Assembly (NCBI RefSeq): GCF_051967035.1
Contig: NZ_JBQCKK010000009.1
Span: forward strand, 1 to 64,000
DNA from: Brevibacillus sp051967035
Lineage (GTDB): Bacteria; Bacillota; Bacilli; Brevibacillales; Brevibacillaceae
Direction: 5' to 3'
Length of the DNA stretch: 64,000 nt
Shown one piece after another: positions 52,427 through 61,068 of the stretch. Position numbers and translations under genes: made by a program. Position 1 is the first letter of the stretch. Every line of letters starts with the position of its first letter. The notes beneath the pieces are model-generated. The model worked only from the letters and a program-made list of their open reading frames with translations, did not search any database and was not told where the DNA came from.

Positions 52427-52478
52427 AAACAGGTAGCCGCCCCGCAAGCGCAAGCGGGCGACTACCTGTTTTTTTTGT
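52427..52478 (+). terminator. Rho-independent terminator
   Basis: AAACAGGTAG (52427-52436) pairs with CTACCTGTTT (52462-52471), with a GC-rich inner hairpin, followed by eight T's. Confidence 0.9.
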
Positions 52479-52596
52479 TTGGAAAAAAAGTGGCCAGGCA
52501 CATTTTCGTTTTTTCTTCATAGGCTTATAGTAGATACCCATTTATTTCTTAGCCCTTATGCAAGCGGTACCATCATGAGAAAGGAAGTGTGTGCGA

Positions 52597-52845
52597 ATGT
52601 TTTGGTTCGTATGGGCTGTCGTCGGCGTCGTTGTCTGGTTGGCACTCAACTTGATTTTGACAGGAAAAGCGGCAGGAACAGGCTGGTGGGCTTCGCTCAT
52701 CGCTGCGCTTCTGGGCAGTTGGCTTGGAGATCTGGTTTTGGGCGATTGGCTGTGGCTATGGGCCGGATTCAACGTCATTGCCGGGGTTATCGGAGCGGTT
52801 GTGCTCACCTGGCTGTGGAACTTGCTCAGCAGACAATCCAAGTAG
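52597..52845 (+). CDS. GlsB/YeaQ/YmgE-family small membrane protein
   Basis: 82 residues from ATG at 52597, with AAAGGAAG about nine bases upstream; GTG at 52591 is possible but too close to the ribosome site. Three hydrophobic segments (about 2-20, 27-46 and 51-75) and the family pattern WWASLIAALLGSWLGDLV identify it as a transglycosylase-associated stress membrane protein. Function unknown. Confidence 0.75.
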   Translation: MFWFVWAVVGVVVWLALNLILTGKAAGTGWWASLIAALLGSWLGDLVLGDWLWLWAGFNVIAGVIGAVVLTWLWNLLSRQSK

Positions 52846-52892
52846 CACCACAGCACGCTCCCCTTGTTGTGGGCATAGGCAAAAAGCAGGAG

Positions 52893-52922
52893 GGAATCGT
52901 CCCAGTGACGGTTCCTTTTTTT
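52893..52922 (+). terminator. Rho-independent terminator
   Basis: GGAATCGTC (52893-52901) pairs with GACGGTTCC (52907-52915), one mismatch apart, followed by TTTTTTT. Confidence 0.8.
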
Positions 52923-52994
52923 CGGTGCGCCACGCATGGCGACTAACTGGGCGGTGACAAAAACGGCTTTCATGAAGTGGGTCCCGAACCATAT

Positions 52995-53780
52995 TTAGTT
53001 CTCCTCGTATTTCCCTGGATGTTTTTCACCCGATGAAACGCAGATATCGAATACATACTTCAGGAATGGATCATTTCTGATGGGGGAGTTTTTCGTTACC
53101 TTGATAAAAATGACCGAAAAAATCGTGAATAGCATGTATCCAATCATGACTCCAATAAAGTTGAAAATGACATCATTTACATCTATATACCGATATGGAA
53201 ACCCTAAAGACAACCCTATTGCCAGTTGAAGCAATTCAATCGTAAATCCCACTGATAAACCGAGAACGGCCATTTTCTTGAGAGTTGTCTTGATTAGGAA
53301 GGCAACCCCAAATCCGAAGGGTACGGTTAAGAGGATATTCAAAAGAACCTGCATATCCATTTCAAATCCTGGGGGGAAGTGAAGGGGAAGTAAATGAATT
53401 TCTTCGGAAAACGCATTTACCCTGCTGGCTCTTACCGCGATTAATCTAGGGTCAATCGGAATGGGGAAAATCGTAAATTTTAATACCTGTAAGAGATAGA
53501 AAGAAAACAGCGTATAAAAGAACAGAAAGGGATAGCCCTTCCTCCATTTATACCTGAGCATCAGTACGGACATGAGTATGAAAATAAGTCCAATAAATAA
53601 TGGATACCGATTAAAGAGTAACAAGGGATATCTCTCCGTTTCTACAATGGGAATAAACGGCGTTTTTTTACTGCCGTTGTTAGATTTCTTTAAGAGGCCC
53701 TCAAAGAAAACGGTGAAACCAGCAAAATGTATTCGAATGATCCACTGGAAACAGTGTAAACGAATCAGAACCAGATGCAA
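52995..53780 (-). CDS. VanZ-family membrane protein
   Basis: 261 codons; the true start may be internal, since no ATG has a clear ribosome site (the first ~25 residues look non-native). The VanZ signature is NILLTVPFGFGVAFL followed by GFTIELLQLAIG and DVNDVIFNFIGVMIGYM, with five hydrophobic segments. VanZ-like proteins can lower teicoplanin affinity, but many are general membrane proteins. AT-rich compared with its neighbours, and it stands alone between unrelated genes, so it may be acquired. Confidence 0.75.
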   Translation of the reverse strand: MHLVLIRLHCFQWIIRIHFAGFTVFFEGLLKKSNNGSKKTPFIPIVETERYPLLLFNRYPLFIGLIFILMSVLMLRYKWRKGYPFLFFYTLFSFYLLQVLKFTIFPIPIDPRLIAVRASRVNAFSEEIHLLPLHFPPGFEMDMQVLLNILLTVPFGFGVAFLIKTTLKKMAVLGLSVGFTIELLQLAIGLSLGFPYRYIDVNDVIFNFIGVMIGYMLFTIFSVIFIKVTKNSPIRNDPFLKYVFDICVSSGEKHPGKYEEN

Positions 53781-53919
53781 AATGCTGACTTCACCTGGAA
53801 CCCCAAAGTCGGGTCAAGTTCGGACGGCCGGGCGAAAAGGCACGCATAAAGCGAGCGGGAGCGCATAAAATCAAGGAAGGCAAACGGGCAAGGTTTGACG
53901 TTTTCGTCATAAATCTTAC

Positions 53920-53949
53920 TTGACCAGTAGGGATTGTTGGTAATATAAC
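53920..53949 (+). promoter_or_regulatory. Probable promoter of the cystine transporter gene
   Basis: TTGACC (53920-53925) is separated by 18 bases from TATAAC (53944-53949), 57 bases before the ATG of tcyP. Regulation by CymR is expected from the family but I cannot confirm a site. Confidence 0.55.
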
Positions 53950-54006
53950 TATAGCTAGACCAAAGAAAATGGCTGTACAAGTGCAGAGGAGAAAGAGAGG
54001 GAACCT

Positions 54007-55395
54007 ATGTCAACGATACTTACGATTCTCAATGTGGCGATCATGCTTGTAATCATTGGGGGCTTGTATGCCCTGCAAAAGAAACACGTTTCCTTTTCCA
54101 AACGGGTGTTTGTCGGTCTCGGAATCGGAATTGTATTCGGACTCATCCTGCAATTCGTCTACGGAGTCAAATCAGACGTCTTGAAAGACACCATCGAGTG
54201 GTACAACATCGTGGGCAAGGGCTACGTGAAGCTGCTGCAAATGATCGTCATGCCGCTGGTGTTGATCTCGATTGTTGCCGCTTTTACCAAAATGAAGCTC
54301 GCCAACAACATCGGCAAAATCAGCTCGCTGATTATCGGGCTTCTGGTCGGGACGACAGCGATTGCCGCTGCCATCGGGATCGCCTCGACGTTTGCCTTCC
54401 ATCTGGACGGCAGCCAGTTCCAGCAGGGAGAAGCGGAGGCGGCGCGCATTGAACAGGTGGAAGCGCGCCTGGGCGATATTCAAAATATGACCTTGCCGGC
54501 GAAAATTTTGGAGCTGCTCCCGGCCAATCCATTTCTCGATCTGACCGGGGAGCGGGCTACCTCTACGATTGCCGTCGTGATTTTCTCCGCCCTGATCGGG
54601 ATTGCGTACTTGGGCGTGAAAAAGAACAGCCCTGAGCAGGCGGAGTGGTTCGCCAAAATCGTCGATGCGCTGCATGCCGTCATCATGCGCGTCGTGACGC
54701 TGATTTTGCGTCTGACGCCATACGGAGTGCTGGCGATCATGACGCGCGTAGCCGCGACGAGCGACTACCATGCGATCTGGCAGCTTGGCAAATTCGTCAT
54801 TGCTTCGTATGTCGCGTTGCTTCTCATGTTTGTCGTGCATCTGCTGATGCTGGCTTTTGCCGGGTTGAATCCGCTGGTTTATGTGAAAAAGGCGTTTCCC
54901 GTCCTGGCCTTTGCCTTTACCTCCCGTACCAGCGCAGGGACATTGCCGCTGAATGTGAAAACACAGACGCAGGAATTGGGGGTGCCGGAGGGAATTGCCA
55001 ATTTTGCCGGCTCCTTCGGTCTGTCGATCGGACAAAATGGCTGCGCAGGCACGTATCCGGCGATGCTGGCCGTCATGGTAGCGCCAATAGCCGGAGTTGA
55101 TCCCTTGACGCCTTCGTTCATTCTGACGTTGATCGTCGTTGTCGCGCTCAGCTCCTTCGGGGTTGCAGGGGTAGGAGGCGGAGCTACGTTTGCCGCATTG
55201 CTCGTCCTGTCGACGATGAATCTGCCTGTGGCGATTGTCGGGCTGCTCATCTCTGTAGAGCCGCTGATCGACATGGGCCGCACAGCGCTCAATGTGAGCG
55301 GCAGCATGACGGCTGGAATTTTGACGAGCCGGGCAACCAAAGATCTGGATACAACCGTATTCAACGGAACACAGCCACAATCTGTGACGGGATAA
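54007..55395 (+). CDS. tcyP: L-cystine uptake symporter TcyP
   Basis: 462 residues, one less than B. subtilis TcyP. Member of the sodium:dicarboxylate symporter family, with eight or more helices and the glutamate-transporter core: KMIVMPLVLISIVAAFTK, the hairpin FAFTSRTSAGTLPLNVKTQ, the GLSIGQNGCAGTYPAM segment and the final GGGATFAALLVLSTMNLPVAIVGLLISVEPLIDMGRTALNVSGS, core ISVEPLIDMGRTALNV. It imports cystine with sodium or protons. AGAGAGGGAACC lies before the ATG. A terminator follows directly. Confidence 0.9.
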   Translation: MSTILTILNVAIMLVIIGGLYALQKKHVSFSKRVFVGLGIGIVFGLILQFVYGVKSDVLKDTIEWYNIVGKGYVKLLQMIVMPLVLISIVAAFTKMKLANNIGKISSLIIGLLVGTTAIAAAIGIASTFAFHLDGSQFQQGEAEAARIEQVEARLGDIQNMTLPAKILELLPANPFLDLTGERATSTIAVVIFSALIGIAYLGVKKNSPEQAEWFAKIVDALHAVIMRVVTLILRLTPYGVLAIMTRVAATSDYHAIWQLGKFVIASYVALLLMFVVHLLMLAFAGLNPLVYVKKAFPVLAFAFTSRTSAGTLPLNVKTQTQELGVPEGIANFAGSFGLSIGQNGCAGTYPAMLAVMVAPIAGVDPLTPSFILTLIVVVALSSFGVAGVGGGATFAALLVLSTMNLPVAIVGLLISVEPLIDMGRTALNVSGSMTAGILTSRATKDLDTTVFNGTQPQSVTG

Positions 55396-55409
55396 GGAAC
55401 CGAGAAGGG

Positions 55410-55454
55410 AAAACCCGGCTGCACTGCCTGACTGGCAGGAGCAGCCGGGTTTTT
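55410..55454 (+). terminator. Rho-independent terminator
   Basis: AAAACCCGGCTGC (55410-55422) pairs with GCAGCCGGGTTTTT (55441-55454), enclosing a CTGCCTG/CTGGCAG inner hairpin. Confidence 0.92.
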
Positions 55455-55654
55455 GGCGTTCGGACGCGATCCGTCTCGTCGGAATCAGCAGTCCCGCGCT
55501 TGGGTATTCTTGCGGATTTGTCAGATTTTGGTGAATAAACAAGGAAAATGTCGGAAGAAAATATTCTGGAAAAAAAGGGATTTTTCCCACAAAAAGCAAA
55601 TAAGATAAAATGTTTCATATAATCATAATCTTTTGATTGGGGGAATTTTTTAGA

Positions 55655-57241
55655 ATGAAAAAGTCTTATGTTGCTACCAGCCTCACTCTCAGTATCGCAG
55701 TAGGTGTGTCGGGACTTGCAGCTGTGCCTGCCCTGGCGAAACCCAAGCAGATTGAATTCAACAAGCAGTGGGACACACCGCAGTATATCGGAGAGGCGTG
55801 GCAGCCAGAAGGGGTCAAGGGGGATGACATCGTCTGGTCATACCTCGAGAAGTACAAAGACGAATTCCGTATCCAAGGAAATGTCGAGGACCATTTCAAA
55901 ATCGTGAATGAGGTTCGCAACAAAGAAACGGATACGAAGCATTACCGCTTGCAGGAAGTCTACAACGATATCCCGATTTACGGCTTCCAGCAGACCGTTC
56001 ATATAGATGCCGACGGTAACGTCACGTCTTATTTGGGCCAATTCATTCCTGATCTCGATAACAACAAGCAATTGAAGAAGAAGCCGAAGCTCACTGAACA
56101 AAAAGCATTGAAGCAAGCGATCAAGGACATAGAGGACGAACTGGGCGAAAAACCGGATTTCAGCCGCGATCCGGAAGCGAAGCTGTACATTTACGTGCAT
56201 GAGGACGAAGCTTACCTGGCGTACGCTGTTGAGCTGAACTTCCTCGAGCCGCAGCCAGGCCGCTGGATGTATTTTATCGATGCGCACAGCGGAGAAGTGA
56301 TCAACAAATACAATGCAATCGACCAGGCAACCGGAACCGGAACAGGCGTACTGGGCGACACCAAGCAGTTTGAGACGACACTGCAAAGCGGCAGGTACGT
56401 CCTGACCGACAAGACACGCGGAAAAGGCATTGAAACGTACACAGCCAATAACCGCTCCACGCTCCCTGGCACGCTCTTGACCGACACCGACAACTATTGG
56501 ACGGATGGTGCAGCTGTCGACGCGCACGCCTATGCGCAAAAGACGTATGACTACTACCGCAATGTGCACAATCGCAACAGCTTTGACGGAAACGGCGCAG
56601 TGCTTCGTTCTACCGTTCATTACGCAGTGCGATACAACAACGCATTCTGGGACGGCTACCAAATGGTATACGGCGACGGAGACGGCACTACGTTCCTGCC
56701 GCTGTCCGGCGGACTGGATGTAGTAGCCCATGAGCTGACCCACGCCGTCACTGAGCGGACAGCAGGACTGGTTTACCAAAATGAGTCGGGGGCGTTGAAC
56801 GAGTCGATTTCCGACATCTTCGGCGCGATGATTGACAACGACGATTGGCTGATGGGTGAGGACATCTATACGCCAGGTGTGAGCGGCGACGCGTTGCGCT
56901 CCCTGGAGGACCCATCCGAGTATGGCGATCCGGATCACTACAGCAAGCGCTACACAGGTTCCCAAGATAACGGCGGCGTCCACATCAACAGCGGAATCAA
57001 CAACAAGGCAGCGTATCTGCTGGCAGAAGGTGGCACGCACTACGGAGTGACCGTCAACGGCATCGGCCGTGCCGATACGGCGAAAATTTACTACCATGCT
57101 CTGACAAACTATCTGACGCCGTACTCCAATTTCTCCGCTATGCGTCGTGCTGCTGTGCAGTCCGCTACCGACCTGTTCGGTGCGAACTCCAATCAAGTCA
57201 GAGCTGTTAATGCAGCGTATGATGCAGTAGGCGTACGCTAA
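55655..57241 (+). CDS. npr: Secreted M4 neutral metalloprotease (bacillolysin)
   Basis: 528 residues from ATG at 55655; a TTG at 55637 would add six. A signal peptide (about 1-27, VPALA then KPKQ) leads to an FTP/PepSY propeptide and the M4 catalytic domain, with HELTH near residue 360 (Zn ligands and Glu) and the third ligand in NESGALNESISDIFG. The active-site HINSGINNKAAYLLAEGG segment with His and Asn follows. Length and layout match the Brevibacillus brevis neutral protease. It is secreted, cuts peptide bonds before hydrophobic residues, and is matured by removal of the propeptide. GGGGGA precedes the ATG. Confidence 0.95.
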   Translation: MKKSYVATSLTLSIAVGVSGLAAVPALAKPKQIEFNKQWDTPQYIGEAWQPEGVKGDDIVWSYLEKYKDEFRIQGNVEDHFKIVNEVRNKETDTKHYRLQEVYNDIPIYGFQQTVHIDADGNVTSYLGQFIPDLDNNKQLKKKPKLTEQKALKQAIKDIEDELGEKPDFSRDPEAKLYIYVHEDEAYLAYAVELNFLEPQPGRWMYFIDAHSGEVINKYNAIDQATGTGTGVLGDTKQFETTLQSGRYVLTDKTRGKGIETYTANNRSTLPGTLLTDTDNYWTDGAAVDAHAYAQKTYDYYRNVHNRNSFDGNGAVLRSTVHYAVRYNNAFWDGYQMVYGDGDGTTFLPLSGGLDVVAHELTHAVTERTAGLVYQNESGALNESISDIFGAMIDNDDWLMGEDIYTPGVSGDALRSLEDPSEYGDPDHYSKRYTGSQDNGGVHINSGINNKAAYLLAEGGTHYGVTVNGIGRADTAKIYYHALTNYLTPYSNFSAMRRAAVQSATDLFGANSNQVRAVNAAYDAVGVR

Positions 57242-57263
57242 ACGATCAGAATAAAGTAAGAAG

Positions 57264-57298
57264 AAAGGCAACCACTCGCAGGGGTGGTTGCCTTTTTT
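57264..57298 (+). terminator. Rho-independent terminator of the protease gene
   Basis: AAAGGCAACCAC (57264-57275) pairs with GTGGTTGCCTTT (57284-57295), followed by TTTT. Confidence 0.92.
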
Positions 57299-57446
57299 TA
57301 GGGGCTTGCGTGACAAGGCGATGATGTCTCTGTGAATGCGGGGACATCCTTTTTTTCAGGGAAACAGGCAGGTTTTCTTCGTCGAAGAAAACGGTTGGTA
57401 AACGGCCTTCAGGCAGCGAACAAGCCGCGCATGATGGAAAAAAGAT

Positions 57447-57483
57447 ACGCCTGCGCAGCTTCAACCGATGCGTGCGCAGGCGT
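57447..57483 (-). terminator. Perfect inverted repeat, probable minus-strand terminator
   Basis: ACGCCTGCGCA (57447-57457) pairs perfectly with TGCGCAGGCGT (57473-57483). On the minus strand the stem is followed by ATCTTTTTT, so it can end transcripts of the YitT-family gene, about 180 bases beyond its stop. Confidence 0.65.
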
Positions 57484-57601
57484 TAGACAACGGCCGCGAC
57501 AGCGGCAACAGGCTTTGCACGGAGCACAGCCTGCTGCTGCCAGCGGCGAGGCGAGACAGGACAGGATGCGCCCGTCCGTCTCTGAAACGATCCGGTTATT
57601 T

Positions 57602-57628
57602 GCCGCCGTCCCGTATGGCGGCTTTTTT
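57602..57628 (+). terminator. Plus-strand terminator-like hairpin
   Basis: GCCGCC (57602-57607) pairs with GGCGGC (57617-57622), followed by TTTTTT. No plus-strand gene precedes it directly; it may end read-through from the protease gene or guard the YitT-family gene. Confidence 0.55.
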
Positions 57629-57661
57629 GGCGTGACGGGCTTGTTGCCGCGCTTCCGGCTT

Positions 57662-58294
57662 CTACTGCACCTGGGCTTCCGTCCCCCGGTTGGCCAAGGC
57701 CAAAAGCTTGTTCCCCGCGTGGATGGCAGCCTGAATGATGTAGCCAGTCGTAAACGACAAGACGATGGTCCCGTAGTAAATCGGCCCGTCGAGCAAAAAG
57801 CTCAAGGTGAGAAACAGGCAGGCCAGCGAGATTTCCGTCCGGCGAAACGTCCACTTCATCCGCTTGGAGATTACGAGCACGAAAGCTTCCTGCGGTGCCG
57901 TGCACACCTGCGTGCAGACGTACAACCCGATGCCGCTGCCGATGCACAGGTTGCCGAGCGCCATGGTCAACAGCGGCGGCAGCGAGCGGATGCCGGCCAT
58001 CAGGGCGTCGATCGAGCCGATCAGGTCGACAAAGACAGAGATCAGCACCATTACGACAACGGCGCCCATCGTAATGTAGCTGCGATCCATGAAAAAGACG
58101 ATGCAGACAAAGGCGAAGTTGATCGCAAACATCCAAAAGCCGATGGATACGCCGAAATTTTGATACAGGGCAATAAACAAAGAATCATAGGGACTAAGTC
58201 CGAACGAAGTGATCGTCGTCATCATGTTGATGCCGAGCGCGAGAATGAAGAGACCTGCGATAAACAGGACGTATTCGAATTTGAAGCGAAACAC
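57662..58294 (-). CDS. YczE/YyaS/YitT-family membrane protein
   Basis: 210 residues from GTG at 58294, with AAGGAG eleven bases upstream; GTG at 58303 leaves only two bases of spacing. Five or six membrane segments (about 6-30, 45-65, 70-92, 95-118, 138-160 and 165-185). The segment ITSFGLSPYDSLFIALYQNFGVSIG near the N-terminus is typical of the family, whose function is unknown. Divergent from the LacI regulator gene, with about 200 bases between. Confidence 0.78.
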   Translation of the reverse strand: MFRFKFEYVLFIAGLFILALGINMMTTITSFGLSPYDSLFIALYQNFGVSIGFWMFAINFAFVCIVFFMDRSYITMGAVVVMVLISVFVDLIGSIDALMAGIRSLPPLLTMALGNLCIGSGIGLYVCTQVCTAPQEAFVLVISKRMKWTFRRTEISLACLFLTLSFLLDGPIYYGTIVLSFTTGYIIQAAIHAGNKLLALANRGTEAQVQ

Positions 58295-58496
58295 GAATAG
58301 CACGACTCCTTTCCTCTTCCATTGGCAACAGGATAATGTGTGGAACGCTTTTCAGAGCAAGAAAAAAATGTGCCGGGCAAGCTTTCCGCCCATTTGCTTT
58401 CGCGCGGCATGTTTTTCAACTGGAGAAATGGACGCCTTTCCCGTTACTATAGGAAGAGAGAAGGACGGATTCGAACAGACAGAGGGGTAATCAGGA

Positions 58497-59474
58497 GTGG
58501 CTAACATTCGAGAAATTGCGAGACTGGCGGGAGTATCCGTCTCCACCGTGTCGCGTGTGCTGAACAACCATCCGTATGTCAACGAACAAAAACGCGCGGA
58601 AATCATGCGGATCATCGAGGAGCTAAACTACGTGCAGAACAGCAACGCCGTCCATCTGTCGACCGGAAAAACGCGGGTGGTTGGCGTGACTCTTCCGCTC
58701 GTCAACAATCAGTATTACAGTTCGATTATCGAAGGGATTGCCGCCGAAGCAGCCCGGCACCAATACAACCTGATGGTGTGCCAGACCAATAATAGCGCCG
58801 AGCAGGAGCAGAGCATTTTGCGTCTGTTGAAAAACAAAAAAATGGACGGCCTTATCATGTGTTCCCGGGCGAATGCTTGCAAGACGATTGAAGAGTACGC
58901 CCAGTACGGCCCGATCGTTACCTGCGAGGCCAATCAGGCTGCCTCCGTGTCGAGCGTGCATATCGACCATTACCAGACCTTTCGGATCGGGATGGAATAT
59001 TTGCTCGGCAAAGGACATCGGAAAATCGGCTACTGCATAGGCAGAACAAACAGCTTCAATAGTCAGCACCGAAAACGGGCCTACCGTGACATGCTTGGTT
59101 CCGTAGACGTGACGCCCTCGCCCGACTGGGCCTTTGAAAACTGTCTGACTGTACAGGACGGCAAAGCCATTGCGCACCGTATCCAGCAAATGAAGGAGCC
59201 GCCTACTGCTTTGATCGTCTCCTGCAATCATATTGCGGCGGGGATCGTCAAGGAAGCGGGCAGGCTGGGGCTGCGCATACCCGAAGACCTGGCGATTATC
59301 GGCTGCGATGACCAGCCGATCGGCGAACTGCTGGAGATTACCACGGTATCCAGCCCGAGCAGCTTGATGGGAACATACGCTTTTGAAATGCTGTACGACA
59401 GGATTCTCCACCAGCGAAGAGAAAAAGAAGAGAAGGAGCTGCCCCCGGTTTTGGTCGAGAGAAGTACGGCGTAA
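58497..59474 (+). CDS. LacI-family transcriptional regulator
   Basis: 325 residues from GTG at 58497. The N-terminal helix-turn-helix IREIARLAGVSVSTVSRVLNNHPYV is the classic LacI motif, followed by the hinge (LSTGKTRVVGVTLP). The periplasmic-binding-like effector domain spans ~60-325 (HYQTFRIGMEYLLGKGHRKIGYCIGR and AIIGCDDQPIGELLEITTVSSPS). It most likely responds to a sugar. No sugar genes adjoin it; the divergent YitT-family gene is a possible target. Ribosome site is AGGAG about 4 bases before the GTG (58490-58494). Confidence 0.92.
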   Translation: MANIREIARLAGVSVSTVSRVLNNHPYVNEQKRAEIMRIIEELNYVQNSNAVHLSTGKTRVVGVTLPLVNNQYYSSIIEGIAAEAARHQYNLMVCQTNNSAEQEQSILRLLKNKKMDGLIMCSRANACKTIEEYAQYGPIVTCEANQAASVSSVHIDHYQTFRIGMEYLLGKGHRKIGYCIGRTNSFNSQHRKRAYRDMLGSVDVTPSPDWAFENCLTVQDGKAIAHRIQQMKEPPTALIVSCNHIAAGIVKEAGRLGLRIPEDLAIIGCDDQPIGELLEITTVSSPSSLMGTYAFEMLYDRILHQRREKEEKELPPVLVERSTA

Positions 59475-59580
59475 CGTCATCCGCCAAATTTACAGATCGT
59501 TCACACGCCATTCATTCCTGCTTGATATCCGTTTCATACAGTGGAGATGACAGAGGAACTGACAGGGGGGCGGAGGATGG

Positions 59581-60084
59581 ATGGAAGTGCGGATTGAATG
59601 CGCCAAAAAAGAAGATTTTGCCGAGATGATTACGCTGGCCGATCTGACGTTGCCGGACCGGATGAATCTGCATGAGTTGAAAAAATATATGGAACTGTTT
59701 CCCGAGCTGATTTTCAAGGCGACGAGCCAAGATCAGCTGATCGGCTTCAGTTGCGCCGGAATTGACATGTATCAGACGACGGGCTGGCTGTTGTTCAGCA
59801 ACGTCCGCAAAGAATATCAGGGACAAGGAATCGGCAAGCGGCTGATTGAAGCCCGATTGCAAGCCTTGCGCCGCTTTCCTGCGCTTCGCACGATTTTGGT
59901 CACGGTGAGCGAGACGAATCAGTCGTCACTGCGCGCGCTGGCGGCCCACGGCTTTCGCCTGGCGCGCGCCGAGCAGGATTATTACGGCCCTGGCAAGCAT
60001 CGGCACGTACTGGAGCTGCCTGTCTGTCCCGTTGCCTGCTCCCCGGCAGAGGACGGGCGCTGGAAAGGGGACGCCAGGATATAA
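59581..60084 (+). CDS. GNAT-family N-acetyltransferase
   Basis: 167 residues. Acetyl-CoA binding motif A is VRKEYQGQGIGKRLIEARLQAL (Q/RxxGxG/A), with motif B around the NQSSLRALAAHGFRLARAEQDYY segment. It transfers an acetyl group from acetyl-CoA to an amine; substrate unknown. A strong ribosome site, GGAGG, precedes the ATG by about six bases. The last 35 residues, after HVLELPV, are Pro/Cys/Gly-rich and not typical of the fold. Confidence 0.85.
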   Translation: MEVRIECAKKEDFAEMITLADLTLPDRMNLHELKKYMELFPELIFKATSQDQLIGFSCAGIDMYQTTGWLLFSNVRKEYQGQGIGKRLIEARLQALRRFPALRTILVTVSETNQSSLRALAAHGFRLARAEQDYYGPGKHRHVLELPVCPVACSPAEDGRWKGDARI

Positions 60085-60161
60085 GCGGACCCACGCCGGT
60101 TTCACCTGGAGCGATGACGGGCGGGAGAAGCCGCTCCGCAAGCGGAAGGAGAAAAAGCGAA

Positions 60162-60623
60162 GTGAAACGACGGTTGTGCATCATCGCCTGTGGCGCGAAA
60201 AAAATATGGGACGTACACCCGGAAGCGGGAGCGACAGAGGCGCAGTACGTCTATCAAAGCGCGTTTCACAAGGCGAGCCAGGCGTATGCCCGGACGTTTT
60301 TTTCCGAGTGGGCGATCTTGTCTGCCAAGCACGGCTTTTTGCTGCCGCATGATACGGTGCCGGAAAACTACGATGTCGCTTTTGGTACGAAAAACCCGGA
60401 GATCATCACGCTTGACCGTCTGATCCGGCAAGCGCGGGACAAGCAGTTCGCCGGGGTGGAGGAAGTCGTCATGCTGGGCGGAAAGAAATTCAGGAAGATC
60501 ATCCACGCCGTGTTTGGCGCAGACAAAAGCAGCTTTCCGCTCGCGGATTGCCAGGGCATCGGCTTTATGCTGCAAAAGCTGAACCAGGCGGTGGCGAACA
60601 GACAGGAAATCGGAAAGGGATGA
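60162..60623 (+). CDS. DUF6884-like protein, unknown function
   Basis: 153 residues from GTG at 60162 (VKRRLCIIACGAKKIW), after GGAAGGAG with ten-base spacing; an ATG at 60114 is less likely. The opening CIIACGAKKIWD, the central FSEWAILSAKHGFLLPHDTVPENYD and VVMLGGKKFRKII fit a family of small proteins with a conserved Cys and SAKHG, seen also in restriction- or queuosine-like contexts. I believe it is the DUF6884 group, but the molecular role is not known. It sits in a run with the acetyltransferase and the YciI-like protein, 77 and 4 bases apart. Confidence 0.68.
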   Translation: MKRRLCIIACGAKKIWDVHPEAGATEAQYVYQSAFHKASQAYARTFFSEWAILSAKHGFLLPHDTVPENYDVAFGTKNPEIITLDRLIRQARDKQFAGVEEVVMLGGKKFRKIIHAVFGADKSSFPLADCQGIGFMLQKLNQAVANRQEIGKG

Positions 60624-60627
60624 GAGG

Positions 60628-60954
60628 ATGGACGGACTCCGGCAGTATGTGTACAAAATCAAGCTTGTTCCGCGGCTGCTCGACCCGGCGAACTGGACGG
60701 ACAAAGAGCACGAGATCGTCGGAGAGCATTTTCGCTATTTGCAAAAGCTGCTCGCAGACAACAGGCTGATCCTCGCGGGCCGCACGCAAAACATGGACGA
60801 GACTACGTTTGGCATTGCGATTTTTCTCGCGGAATCAGAGGAAGCGGCCAGACGCGTCATGGACAACGACCCGGCTGTCCGGCAAAACGTGATGACGGCC
60901 GAGCTGTACCCGTACCGCGTCGCCTTATACAACAGCGAGTGGGAACAAACGTGA
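60628..60954 (+). CDS. YciI-like protein
   Basis: 108 residues, a ferredoxin-like fold protein. The pattern VGEHFRYLQKLLADNRLILAGRT, with EHFRYL helix and the IFLAESEEAARRVMDNDPAV block, is characteristic of the YciI family, whose conserved His and Asp are often thought to act in a small-molecule enzyme or binding role. GGGATGAGAGG lies before the ATG, and it starts four bases after the DUF6884-like gene. A terminator follows directly. Confidence 0.8.
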   Translation: MDGLRQYVYKIKLVPRLLDPANWTDKEHEIVGEHFRYLQKLLADNRLILAGRTQNMDETTFGIAIFLAESEEAARRVMDNDPAVRQNVMTAELYPYRVALYNSEWEQT

Positions 60955-60964
60955 ACAAAGACGA

Positions 60965-61002
60965 AGAGCCTGTGCGCGCCAAAAACGCATCAGGCTCTTT
61001 TT
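60965..61002 (+). terminator. Rho-independent terminator
   Basis: AGAGCCTG (60965-60972) pairs with CAGGCTCT (60991-60998), followed by TTTT. Confidence 0.85.
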
Positions 61003-61068
61003 GGTGGGGGCATGCTTTTTGCCAATCGCTTGACACAGCCCCTCTTCCGCAGGCTTCGCTGCTGATCG

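Larger units (their letters stand above)
57299..57661. other. Gene-free stretch between npr and the YitT-family gene
   Basis: I see no gene here. Two hairpins are listed separately (57447-57483 and 57602-57628). The many ORFs are shadows in GC-rich DNA. Confidence 0.5.
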
